From contig SDNV01000175.1 in NCBI GenBank assembly GCA_004524515.1, positions 1-5,116 of the forward strand: 5,116 nt of DNA. The letters run 5' to 3'. Shown piece after piece: positions 1 to 5,116 of the stretch. A program made the translations under genes and the position numbers. Source of the stretch: Promethearchaeota archaeon (GTDB lineage Archaea > Asgardarchaeota > Lokiarchaeia > Sigynarchaeales > SOKP01). The number at the start of each line of letters is the position of its first letter. Within the stretch, counting starts at the first letter, position 1. The notes below the pieces were generated by a model. The model was not told where the DNA came from, ran no database searches, and saw nothing but the letters and a program-made list of their open reading frames with translations.

Positions 1-2
1 AA

Positions 3-77
3 CATGAATATTTAAATGTTTCTAACATTAAATATTGGACTATAGGAGTTTTATATAATAAAAGAATTGTTGAATGA
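3..77 (+). CDS. Possible C-terminal end of a protein entering from the left
   Basis: Reading from base 3, the frame is open for 24 codons and ends at TGA (75-77); the other two plus frames close within the first 15 bases. The residues form a mixed, protein-like tail ending in YNKRIVE. No domain can be recognised in so short a piece. An open stretch of this length arises fairly often by chance in AT-rich DNA, so this is a tentative partial gene whose start lies outside the window. No clear T-run follows its stop. Confidence 0.3.
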   Translation, partial: HEYLNVSNIKYWTIGVLYNKRIVE

Positions 78-180
78 CAAGTATTTTATACAAATTAAAA
101 AAAACCTTAATTTATAACTTATTGGAATCTAAGAGGTATTTTTAATGCTCATAATAACAAAAATTTTAATATATCAGAGT

Positions 181-192
181 TCTATATTTAAG
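181..192 (+). promoter_or_regulatory. TATA-like box upstream of the small membrane gene
   Basis: The A/T-only stretch tatattta (183-190) lies about 31-38 bases before the ATG at 221. Archaeal transcription usually starts about 25 bases after the TATA box, so the mRNA would have almost no leader. The bases just before the ATG (gttgacaaaaaa) contain no Shine-Dalgarno motif, which agrees with leaderless translation. Other A/T-rich stretches at 50-60 and 164-176 could serve instead. Confidence 0.35.
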
Positions 193-220
193 ATACCTTC
201 AAATTTGAGTTGACAAAAAA

Positions 221-517
221 ATGATTTTTCAGCTTAGGGAATTAATTGGAGATGTTATTTTGGTTATAATGCTAACTATGATAATAGTAGCAGTGATTGC
301 ATTTTTACTTGGAATTATAATAACAAGATGGCTGGCGAGTAAAAAAGATTGGAGTGATTCCTGGGGTAAAGCTATTATTGTGAATCTCGTGTGGTTAATA
401 GTGCTTATTGTTGTGGGTGTAGGACTTAGTTTTGTGGCGTTAGATCCCCTTATCTCTTACGTTCTCGCGTTAATAATTAACCTTATTGTCGGAGCAATTA
501 TCGTTGCCAAAATTTAG
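221..517 (+). CDS. Small multi-pass membrane protein ending at an in-frame TAG
   Basis: This is a 98-residue hydrophobic protein from ATG to TAG. Three likely membrane helices are visible, at about residues 9-34, 50-73 and 76-96. The first loop (RWLASKKDWSDSWGK) is polar and mostly basic, and the second loop is short (ALDPLIS). By the positive-inside rule the first loop would be cytoplasmic, with the N-terminus outside. I recognise no family, catalytic motif or signal peptide beyond the first helix, so function is unknown; small channels, transporter subunits and phage-holin-like proteins can all look like this. The frame continues without another stop to 643, adding a fourth hydrophobic segment, and the only good terminator lies after that second stop. 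The full product may therefore be about 140 residues if the TAG is read through or is an error. It stands alone, 257 bases before the next start. Confidence 0.65.
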   Translation: MIFQLRELIGDVILVIMLTMIIVAVIAFLLGIIITRWLASKKDWSDSWGKAIIVNLVWLIVLIVVGVGLSFVALDPLISYVLALIINLIVGAIIVAKI

Positions 518-643
518 GATAAAGGGTTTGTTTCTTCCTTACTATTTGTCATTATTGTCTTAATTATACTTTTCATCATTATGATAGTAGTTTTTATAGT
601 TGTTGCCATCATCGTTGCTGGTATAATTTTAGGCAGTTATTAA
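518..643 (+). other. In-frame hydrophobic extension after TAG (readthrough tail, broken 3' end or separate micropeptide)
   Basis: Directly after the TAG at 515-517 the same reading frame runs 41 codons to TAA at 641-643. The first residues (DKGF) form a short polar loop; the rest is almost continuous I, V, L, F, A and G, enough for a fourth and possibly longer membrane helix. Of the other two plus frames, one stops at once (520-522) and the other stops at 561-563. With AKI before and DKG after the TAG, this loop would be basic and cytoplasmic, which fits the topology of the upstream helices. The only in-frame ATG is at 581 and would give a 20-residue membrane peptide. A T-run terminator follows at 658-667. 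Whether it is translated with the upstream gene cannot be decided here. Confidence 0.5.
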
Positions 644-657
644 CACAAATAAACTTA

Positions 658-667
658 TTTTTTTTTT
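658..667 (+). terminator. Ten-T archaeal-type terminator
   Basis: An uninterrupted run of ten T lies 14 bases after the TAA at 641-643, with no GC-rich hairpin. Such T-runs end transcription in archaea. Its position after the hydrophobic extension, with nothing similar straight after the TAG at 515-517, implies the extension is transcribed with the gene. Confidence 0.55.
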
Positions 668-716
668 AATATTATAGAATTTTGATTTTATTTTCTTTTT
701 CTAAGAGAAAAAAGAT

Positions 717-732
717 AAAACCTTATAATTAT
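717..732 (+). promoter_or_regulatory. Probable promoter (BRE/TATA-like) of the 774 gene
   Basis: The purine-rich aaaagataaaacc runs into the TATA-like cttataatta (722-731), about 43-52 bases before the GTG start. This predicts transcription starting near 755 and a leader of about 20 bases. A weak purine stretch, gaagag (761-766), 7 bases before the GTG, could act as a ribosome binding site. Confidence 0.4.
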
Positions 733-773
733 TTGAAAAATACTAGATTTAAACACAAAAGAAGAGAATTATA

Positions 774-1751
774 GTGAAAGACTCCAAAAAATCTATTTTA
801 TTCCTGATATTTTTTGCTCCTTTCGTAGGAGAAGGATTATCAACATCTACTCCAGTAATAGAATGGTTAAACCCATTGGTTATCATTTTATTGGTCTTTC
901 TTTATGGTTTTGGGGCATTGATAGTGCGCGAATTAATGATCCGTTGGGGTAAAGGTTCAGAAGGATGGATTACACTGCTATTGTTGGGTGCAGCATACGG
1001 AATCATTGAAGAGGGGTTATATCTCATGAGTTTTTTTAATCCGAATTGGCAGGATGTAGGAATTCTGGGGATTTATGGTAGATTTTTTGGAGTTAATTGG
1101 GTTTGGGTGGTGCAACTCACTATTTTTCACATGGTTTACAGCATAACAATTCCCGTTGTGTTGACTCATATCGCTTTTCCTGGAGTTAAAGAGGAATCTT
1201 GGTTGAGTAAAAGGGGCTTGATTATTGTTATCATCATTTTTATTTTATGTGGTCCGATTTGGATGTTGTTTGTGATTGATACTTATAATTATATACCTGG
1301 ATTAGCCGAATATTTAGGATTTCTTATTTTAACTATATTATTATTTCTTGTTGCTAAGAGGGCACCAAAAGAATTGTTTGGGAAAAAAGAAGTTAAGGTG
1401 CCTAGTTTTAAACTTTATTTTATTTTAGGTTTAATTTGGGGGGTGGGATTTTTCTTAATCGCTTGGATTTTACCTGCATTGAATTTTCCTCCTTTAATTC
1501 CAATTTTGCTAATGCCGGCTTGGACATTCTTTTTTATTTGGAGGATAGCAGTTTCATCAGGAAATGGATATGCGCTAAATGAAGAAAATTTATTAGGACT
1601 CATTATGGGGGCATTAGGCTTTCTATTTTTTTTGCTTTTTGTAGTCGATATTCTTGGTTTTATTATTTTTGGAGCTCTGAGTATATTGATTTTCATTTCA
1701 ATCAAAATTAAGATAAATAAAGTAGAGAAAGCCCCAAAACCTATTCAATGA
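774..1751 (+). CDS. Polytopic membrane protein of unknown function with CPBP-protease-like E-E and H motifs
   Basis: This 325-residue protein has about nine or ten hydrophobic segments (roughly 8-27, 33-52, 66-88, 107-135, 148-168, 176-194, 212-234, 238-260, 273-291 and 293-312). It ends in a basic tail. GTG is the start: the frame is closed by TAA at 750-752, and the next in-frame Met is residue 55, inside conserved-looking sequence. Notable motifs are RE (52-53), GIIEEG with Glu79-Glu80 inside a helix, SFFNPNW (86-92), YGRFFGVNWVW (101-111) and FHMVYS with His119. The E-E in one helix followed by F/H in a later helix resembles the CPBP (CAAX/bacteriocin-processing) glutamic intramembrane proteases, but the usual Arg after the glutamates is not visible and the third motif is unclear. 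From memory, similar membrane proteins occur as uncharacterised families in bacteria and archaea. Treat protease function as a hypothesis. It converges with the radical SAM gene, 36 bases away. Confidence 0.8.
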   Translation: MKDSKKSILFLIFFAPFVGEGLSTSTPVIEWLNPLVIILLVFLYGFGALIVRELMIRWGKGSEGWITLLLLGAAYGIIEEGLYLMSFFNPNWQDVGILGIYGRFFGVNWVWVVQLTIFHMVYSITIPVVLTHIAFPGVKEESWLSKRGLIIVIIIFILCGPIWMLFVIDTYNYIPGLAEYLGFLILTILLFLVAKRAPKELFGKKEVKVPSFKLYFILGLIWGVGFFLIAWILPALNFPPLIPILLMPAWTFFFIWRIAVSSGNGYALNEENLLGLIMGALGFLFFLLFVVDILGFIIFGALSILIFISIKIKINKVEKAPKPIQ

Positions 1752-1763
1752 GAAGAAAAGTTA

Positions 1764-1798
1764 ATGGATTTATATATAATCTAATTATTATAATCCAT
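1764..1798. repeat. Imperfect inverted repeat between convergent genes
   Basis: The arm atggatt (1764-1770) is matched by aatccat (1792-1798). A one-base bulge and three further A/T pairs extend the stem towards an A/T-rich loop. It fills most of the gap between the two convergent genes, and its right arm covers the TAA and last codons of the minus-strand gene. A hairpin in both transcripts, perhaps helping 3'-end formation, is possible. The stem is mostly A/T, so it would be weak. Confidence 0.4.
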
Positions 1799-2675
1799 AA
1801 ACTTGTTTTGGAGCGATGTATTGAGGAAATCTCTCAATTAAAGCCAAACGACAAAGATAACAAAGATGACATTCATCCACATATTTATTTTTAAGATTTA
1901 GATTACATGTTCTAACCAGTTCTGCGGGACCTCCTTCAATTAAAGGACGACAAATTGGATGGGAATTATAATCATAATTTATGATTAATTCTGATAATGG
2001 TGTTTTCCACATATTTCCTAAAATTAATCCTTGACAGAGATGGACGTTTCCAAATGAATCAATATGAACCCTTTCTGGGTCATTTAAATCTTCATATGGA
2101 CATTCGGATAAACTGTCCCAACTTCTAAGGGGTAATCCTTTAATTAATTTTTCAACCGCTCTCCCTCTGAACATCGCGCCTCCTCCAATAACAGGGGTAC
2201 CTTTATCTTTTTGTTGCTCAATACTAGGTTCTTCGATTGTTATAGAGCTTAAAGGCAAATTAAGATTTTTGGCAGCGATTTTTGCGTTTTTAGCGAGGTT
2301 ATTCCTCTCATCTTCAAAGTGATAAAAATCATCACTTATACTAAGGTCAGAAATCTTACAGTCTGCGAGTGGTTTTAGCCATAATTCCGCATCTTCTACA
2401 TTAGTTGCCCAGTAAGAATTAGTGACTACTCCCGTTTTGAATCCCTTTTCTCCTGCTATTTTGAGTCCCTCAATCATTAAAGGATAAAATAGAAAGGGTT
2501 CACCCCCTTCGAAATAAATCCACTCAACGGTTTTAATTTTTTCAGCTTCATTCAGGACATTATTTATTTGTTTTAATGTAAAGGTTCCTGCCGAATTTGG
2601 ACTACAATATAAAAAACAATGATCACACTCAAAATTGCAGCTGTAAGTTAATAAAAAATGGATTCCCTTCAGCAT
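1788..2675 (-). CDS. Radical SAM protein with cysteine-rich C-terminal region
   Basis: This is a radical SAM enzyme of 295 residues from the ATG at 2675. The frame also allows a TTG start at 2699, eight residues earlier, but the ATG gives the natural MLKGIHFLLTYSC beginning. The CxxxCxxC motif (Cys13, Cys17, Cys20) would bind the 4Fe-4S cluster that cleaves S-adenosylmethionine, and FEGGEP (55-60) is the SAM-contacting motif; VVTNSYW and LSISDDFYH follow in the barrel. The C-terminal part carries Cys192, Cys214 (in GNVHLCQG), Cys242, Cys257 and a CHLCYLC cluster (269-275). This resembles a SPASM or twitch domain holding auxiliary iron-sulfur clusters, as in enzymes that modify peptides or proteins. 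The GNVHLCQG/GNMW layout matches a widespread uncharacterised radical SAM group I remember, with conserved VIGGGAMFRGRA and a PKQVYGL end. Substrate is unknown and no obvious precursor peptide lies beside it. It is divergent from the 2790 gene and convergent with the 774 gene. Confidence 0.92.
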   Translation of the reverse strand: MLKGIHFLLTYSCNFECDHCFLYCSPNSAGTFTLKQINNVLNEAEKIKTVEWIYFEGGEPFLFYPLMIEGLKIAGEKGFKTGVVTNSYWATNVEDAELWLKPLADCKISDLSISDDFYHFEDERNNLAKNAKIAAKNLNLPLSSITIEEPSIEQQKDKGTPVIGGGAMFRGRAVEKLIKGLPLRSWDSLSECPYEDLNDPERVHIDSFGNVHLCQGLILGNMWKTPLSELIINYDYNSHPICRPLIEGGPAELVRTCNLNLKNKYVDECHLCYLCRLALIERFPQYIAPKQVYGL

Positions 2676-2710
2676 AATATAATATTTTAATTCTAACAAT
2701 CTTATTATTT

Positions 2711-2725
2711 TTTTTATTTTAAAGA
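2711..2725 (-). promoter_or_regulatory. Candidate minus-strand TATA box for the radical SAM gene
   Basis: On the minus strand the A/T stretch ctttaaaataaaa (plus-strand 2713-2725) lies about 40 bases before the ATG at 2675. This would allow a short leader of about 10-20 bases. The region is A/T-rich throughout, so the exact box is uncertain. Confidence 0.3.
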
Positions 2726-2755
2726 ATCGGACTCCATATCTTTTAAAATTACCAT

Positions 2756-2770
2756 TGTATATTTAATTAT
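2756..2770 (+). promoter_or_regulatory. TATA-like box for the 2790 gene
   Basis: The stretch tgtatatttaattat ends about 20 bases before the ATG at 2790, so transcription would start at or just before the start codon. No Shine-Dalgarno motif is seen in accaaacgtctttaaaa, which fits a leaderless mRNA. It shares the 114-base divergent region with the radical SAM promoter. Confidence 0.4.
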
Positions 2771-2789
2771 AAAACCAAACGTCTTTAAA

Positions 2790-3359
2790 ATGACAGACGA
2801 TAAATATAAAGATAGATATTATTCTAAAGAAAAGTACGAAGCAGTTAAGGGTTCTTTTATTTGTGGATTAGTTTTTTTATTTGTGGCAATATTGTCTTTG
2901 ATTTTTAGAGCACTGAATATTTTATTTTTAGGACTCTTATTTTGGGGATTTTGGATGTTTATACCGGCGTTTTTTATTCTTCTTGGTGCATTTCAACAGC
3001 TTAATACCAATAGAAAATATCAAAAAGCGGTTTTGAGTGCAATTCGGGATAGAGGAAATCAGGGTACTCATAAACTCGAGCATATTGCACTTGAAGTAGG
3101 AATTAAACCTAAACATTTATTACGAGTTCTCGCTGATTTAAGGGAGAGTGAAAAAATTATATATCGTTTTAAACCTGATTCTGGAGAAATCGAATTAGGA
3201 GAAAAAATTGAATATATTCCCTCTGCTGAATATGTTGCTCCCTCAAAAAAAATTGAAGCGCCCATCAGCTCTGTAGGGAAGAATTTTTGCGTCTATTGTG
3301 GGCATCAACTTGAAAAAGATGCGAAATTTTGCCCCAATTGTGGATCAAATCTCTTATAA
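2790..3359 (+). CDS. Membrane-anchored winged-helix-like protein with C-terminal zinc ribbon
   Basis: This 189-residue protein has three parts. A charged N-terminus (1-20) is followed by two membrane helices (about 21-39 and 44-68). The cytoplasmic part follows: residues 76-140 look like a winged-helix fold, with helices near 76-88, 94-103 and 106-120 and a two-strand wing near 123-137 ending GEIELGEKIEY. A Pro/Ser/Lys linker leads to a zinc ribbon at the C-terminus, CVYCG (167-171) and CPNCG (181-185), whose four cysteines should bind one zinc ion. Short-ribbon membrane proteins of this kind are common in archaea and mostly uncharacterised. The helix-turn-helix could bind DNA, RNA or protein at the membrane. 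The charged recognition-like helix (KPKHLLRVLADLRE) is compatible with that but does not prove it. ATG start is supported by the TATA box directly upstream; a T-run terminator follows the TAA. Confidence 0.85.
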   Translation: MTDDKYKDRYYSKEKYEAVKGSFICGLVFLFVAILSLIFRALNILFLGLLFWGFWMFIPAFFILLGAFQQLNTNRKYQKAVLSAIRDRGNQGTHKLEHIALEVGIKPKHLLRVLADLRESEKIIYRFKPDSGEIELGEKIEYIPSAEYVAPSKKIEAPISSVGKNFCVYCGHQLEKDAKFCPNCGSNLL

Positions 3360-3364
3360 TTAGC

Positions 3365-3381
3365 TTTTTTTTCCCTTTTTT
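3365..3381 (+). terminator. T-run terminator after the zinc-ribbon gene
   Basis: Eight T, then ccc, then six T begin five bases after the TAA at 3357-3359. This is a typical archaeal oligo-T terminator, without a stable hairpin. Confidence 0.55.
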
Positions 3382-3410
3382 CTAAGGCATATATTTATTC
3401 CATTATTTTT

Positions 3411-3427
3411 GAAAGGTTTTTTTATAA
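3411..3427 (+). promoter_or_regulatory. BRE/TATA-like promoter of the UroD-like gene
   Basis: The purine block gaaagg (3411-3416) is followed by tttttttataa (3417-3427), a BRE-plus-TATA arrangement. Transcription would start near 3450, leaving a leader of about 35-47 bases depending on which TTG start is used. The leader contains two agg-type purine stretches (near 3455-3471), which are rather far from the start. Confidence 0.4.
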
Positions 3428-3484
3428 TCTAACTCTAATTATTGTTATACAGTTAGGAAATAGGAAAAAAGAAAAATAGCAAAT

Positions 3485-4780
3485 TTGGTTTTTATTTTGA
3501 TTATAAAAGAAGATATACAAGAAGCGAAAGAGAGAATGGCTGCGTGGTGGGATCATGAGATAATAGATAGACCGGTTATATCATATCATATTATCAACGG
3601 TCCTGGCGCTGATAAAGCAGCCATTGCTTCCAGCGCTCTAAATTTTGAATTATGTAAAAAATGGGATGGAATTGACCCAATCCTCGACACTTTTGAAAAT
3701 AATACGGATAATTTAATTTTCGGAGCCGAGCAGATTCCGACTTATTTTCCAAATTACGGGCCCGGAATTATGGCATCAGTTCTAGGTGTTACTCCGGAAT
3801 ATAAATCGGGAACAATGTGGTTTCATAAACCAACCAATGTTAAAGACATAATTTCTGTTCTTGAGAATGTTAAATTAAATAATAACAACGAATGGTATGT
3901 ACGGTTAAAACGCACAACAGAAATAGCTGCACAACGAGGTGCTCAAAATAATTATTGTGTGTCTATGACTGACTTAGGGGGAATCTTGGATATTTTAGTA
4001 TCATTTTTAGGTCCTCAAGAAATAATAATTCAAATGAGACGGAACCCCCAACTTATAGATACTTGTAGAGAGATAATCATGGAAAAATATCTAAAAGTAT
4101 ATGACGAATTGCAAAATATCATTAACAGATATGTGGATGGATGCAATACTTGGCTTAATGTGTGGTGTCCGAAACGATATTATACAATGCAATGCGATTT
4201 TAGCGTGATTCTGAATCATCAATATTTTGAAAGATTTGTACTGCCGGATATTATTCAACAAGCGGAACATATGGATTATGCGATTTGGCATTTAGATGGC
4301 CCAGAAGAAATAAAATTCCTCGATGATATTCTTCCTCACGTCACGGGAATTCAATGGGTGCCAGGAATTAAACCAGGAGTGCCCCAAGACGGGGAAGATG
4401 AGTGGATGCCTATCTATAAAAAAATTCAAAAAGCGGGTAAAAATATTCAAATGACCATTCTCGATTATCCACTTATTCCTGAAGTCTATAAAAAATTAGA
4501 TCCTAAAGGATTATTGGTATATACATTTTTTATGTCGAAAGCCCACGCTAAATGTTTTTTACCTGAATTTGTCGAGGGGAATGGAGGAAAAATCATATCT
4601 GAGATCTTAAAGTGGCTAACAAAAAAAGATCAGAAAAATTTCAATAAAGCCCTTTTAAAACAATTTTTAGTTGAGAACAATATGAAATTAGATAGAGAAT
4701 TTCAAAATCAAATATTTAGGGAAGTTCGGAAAGGGCTTTCAGGTGATAAATTGACATATATAACGAAAACATTTTTATGA
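3485..4780 (+). CDS. Uroporphyrinogen decarboxylase/corrinoid methyltransferase-like protein (UroD fold)
   Basis: This 431-residue soluble protein resembles the UroD superfamily, which includes haem-pathway decarboxylases and the zinc-dependent methyltransferases that move methyl groups from corrinoid proteins to thiols. It belongs to a divergent branch typified by an N-terminal ERMAAWWDHEIIDRP segment (16-30). Possible metal or active-site residues are Cys237 in MQCDFS and His269 in WHLDGP, followed by GIQWVPG (288-294). The classical HxCx(n)C zinc motif of MtaA/MtbA is not clearly present. Residues 375-431 form a Lys-rich, mostly helical tail. The substrate is unknown; methyl transfer is a family-level guess, and true uroporphyrinogen decarboxylation is unlikely given the divergence. 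The start is uncertain: TTG at 3485 is the first possible, TTG at 3497 gives a more family-like beginning, and ATG at 3536 would cut into the conserved segment. An in-frame TAG at 3461-3463 closes the frame upstream. No corrinoid protein or reactivase gene is in view. Confidence 0.82.
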   Translation: MVFILIIKEDIQEAKERMAAWWDHEIIDRPVISYHIINGPGADKAAIASSALNFELCKKWDGIDPILDTFENNTDNLIFGAEQIPTYFPNYGPGIMASVLGVTPEYKSGTMWFHKPTNVKDIISVLENVKLNNNNEWYVRLKRTTEIAAQRGAQNNYCVSMTDLGGILDILVSFLGPQEIIIQMRRNPQLIDTCREIIMEKYLKVYDELQNIINRYVDGCNTWLNVWCPKRYYTMQCDFSVILNHQYFERFVLPDIIQQAEHMDYAIWHLDGPEEIKFLDDILPHVTGIQWVPGIKPGVPQDGEDEWMPIYKKIQKAGKNIQMTILDYPLIPEVYKKLDPKGLLVYTFFMSKAHAKCFLPEFVEGNGGKIISEILKWLTKKDQKNFNKALLKQFLVENNMKLDREFQNQIFREVRKGLSGDKLTYITKTFL

Positions 4781-4781
4781 C

Positions 4782-4788
4782 TTTTTTT
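4782..4788 (+). terminator. Oligo-T terminator after the UroD-like gene
   Basis: Seven T begin one base after the TGA at 4778-4780, and further T-rich stretches follow around 4820-4830. These fit an archaeal terminator. No hairpin was recognised. Confidence 0.4.
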
Positions 4789-4873
4789 GATTTATTTTCA
4801 TCAAATTACCATCTATTGTACTTTTTATTTCTAAAAAAGTGATTTAAGCGATCAATTCAAATTATATAAAAAT

Positions 4874-4882
4874 AAAAAAAAA
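4874..4882 (-). terminator. Oligo-T terminator (minus strand) of the right-edge gene
   Basis: Nine A on the plus strand are nine T on the minus strand, 11 bases beyond the TAA of the minus-strand gene ending at 4894. This suits transcription ending from the right, facing the UroD-like gene. Confidence 0.45.
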
Positions 4883-4893
4883 GATAGTTAGTG

Positions 4894-5115
4894 TTATTTC
4901 TTAAATCGGTCGCTTATTGTTAGATTTTTATATCTTTTTTCTGGAGGTTTAATTAGATGCCTAAGTAAATTTAATCCTTTTAAAGCTAACATGGCAATGA
5001 TAACCCAGGTATAATTGTATCCTAATTTAAAATCTATTCCTCTATATTTTCCGTCAATACACAAATATCCAAATGAACAATGCGGTAAATAGAAAGTAAA
5101 AAAGTTATTTCCAAC
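4894..5115 (-). CDS. C-terminal part of an unidentified, probably membrane protein (runs off the right edge)
   Basis: Reading the minus strand from 5115, 73 codons are open to TAA at 4894-4896, and the start lies beyond the window. The residues are protein-like: YLPHCSFGYLCIDGKYRG, then a hydrophobic helix (NYTWVIIAMLALKGLNLL, about visible residues 34-51), then a basic tail with KPPEKRYKN ending SDRFKK. One membrane helix followed by a positively charged cytoplasmic tail is the likely topology. The HC...C cysteines are suggestive but no family can be named from this fragment. A minus-strand T-run just beyond the stop supports a real gene end, convergent with the UroD-like gene. Confidence 0.6.
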   Translation of the reverse strand, partial: VGNNFFTFYLPHCSFGYLCIDGKYRGIDFKLGYNYTWVIIAMLALKGLNLLRHLIKPPEKRYKNLTISDRFKK

Positions 5116-5116
5116 G

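Noticed and set aside
1..28. Possible minus-strand gene start (ATG at 28-26) with a TATA-like stretch upstream
   Set aside because: Only nine codons lie in the window, too few to support a gene, and they overlap the plus-strand tail candidate.
1415..1705. Minus-strand open frame of 96 codons
   Set aside because: It lies entirely inside the polytopic membrane gene on the opposite strand; the Lys/Ile/Pro-rich product is what antisense of hydrophobic coding sequence gives.
1788..2699. Radical SAM and CPBP-like genes as a peptide-modification cassette
   Set aside because: The genes are convergent and not co-transcribed, no precursor peptide is seen, and the protease assignment is itself uncertain.
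3068..3265. Minus-strand open frame of 65 codons
   Set aside because: It is antisense to the winged-helix part of the zinc-ribbon gene, has no recognisable motif and no promoter of its own.
4091..4291. Minus-strand open frame of 66 codons
   Set aside because: It is antisense to the UroD-like gene's conserved core, which includes the candidate active-site residues.
4841..4915. Similar words gatttaagcga and ttaaatcggtcgctta that look like an inverted repeat
   Set aside because: The halves are in swapped order, so they do not form a clean stem or direct repeat.

Overview
This is an AT-rich window with archaeal-looking gene architecture. TATA-like boxes lie close upstream of the starts, Shine-Dalgarno sequences are weak or absent, and long T-runs follow several genes in place of GC-rich hairpin terminators. 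Protein content (a membrane-anchored winged-helix/zinc-ribbon protein, a radical SAM enzyme, a UroD-like protein) also fits an archaeon. A low-GC uncultured lineage, possibly Asgard, is my guess, but no marker gene in the window proves it.

Layout, left to right. Bases 3-77 may hold the last 24 codons of a gene entering from the left. A small membrane protein runs from 221 to a TAG stop at 515-517. The same frame then stays open for 41 more very hydrophobic codons to a TAA at 641-643, and a ten-T terminator follows that second stop. At 774-1751 a polytopic membrane protein of uncharacterised type starts at GTG and has a paired-glutamate plus histidine pattern like CPBP intramembrane proteases. 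It converges on a minus-strand radical SAM enzyme (1788-2675). A divergent intergenic region separates that enzyme from a plus-strand protein (2790-3359) with two membrane helices, a winged-helix-like segment and a C-terminal four-cysteine zinc ribbon. A UroD/corrinoid-methyltransferase-like protein (3485-4780) starts at TTG. A minus-strand gene, of which only the last 73 codons are present (4894-5115), leaves the window on the right.

Each gene appears to be its own transcription unit: strands alternate, gaps are 36-200 bases, and separate promoter and terminator candidates can be seen. I see no operon that would tie the genes into one pathway. The most unusual observation is the TAG interruption in the first membrane gene. 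It could be a decoded stop (for example pyrrolysine), a recent nonsense mutation, a sequencing error, or the join to a separate tiny membrane peptide. No RNA gene, CRISPR array or mobile element was recognised.
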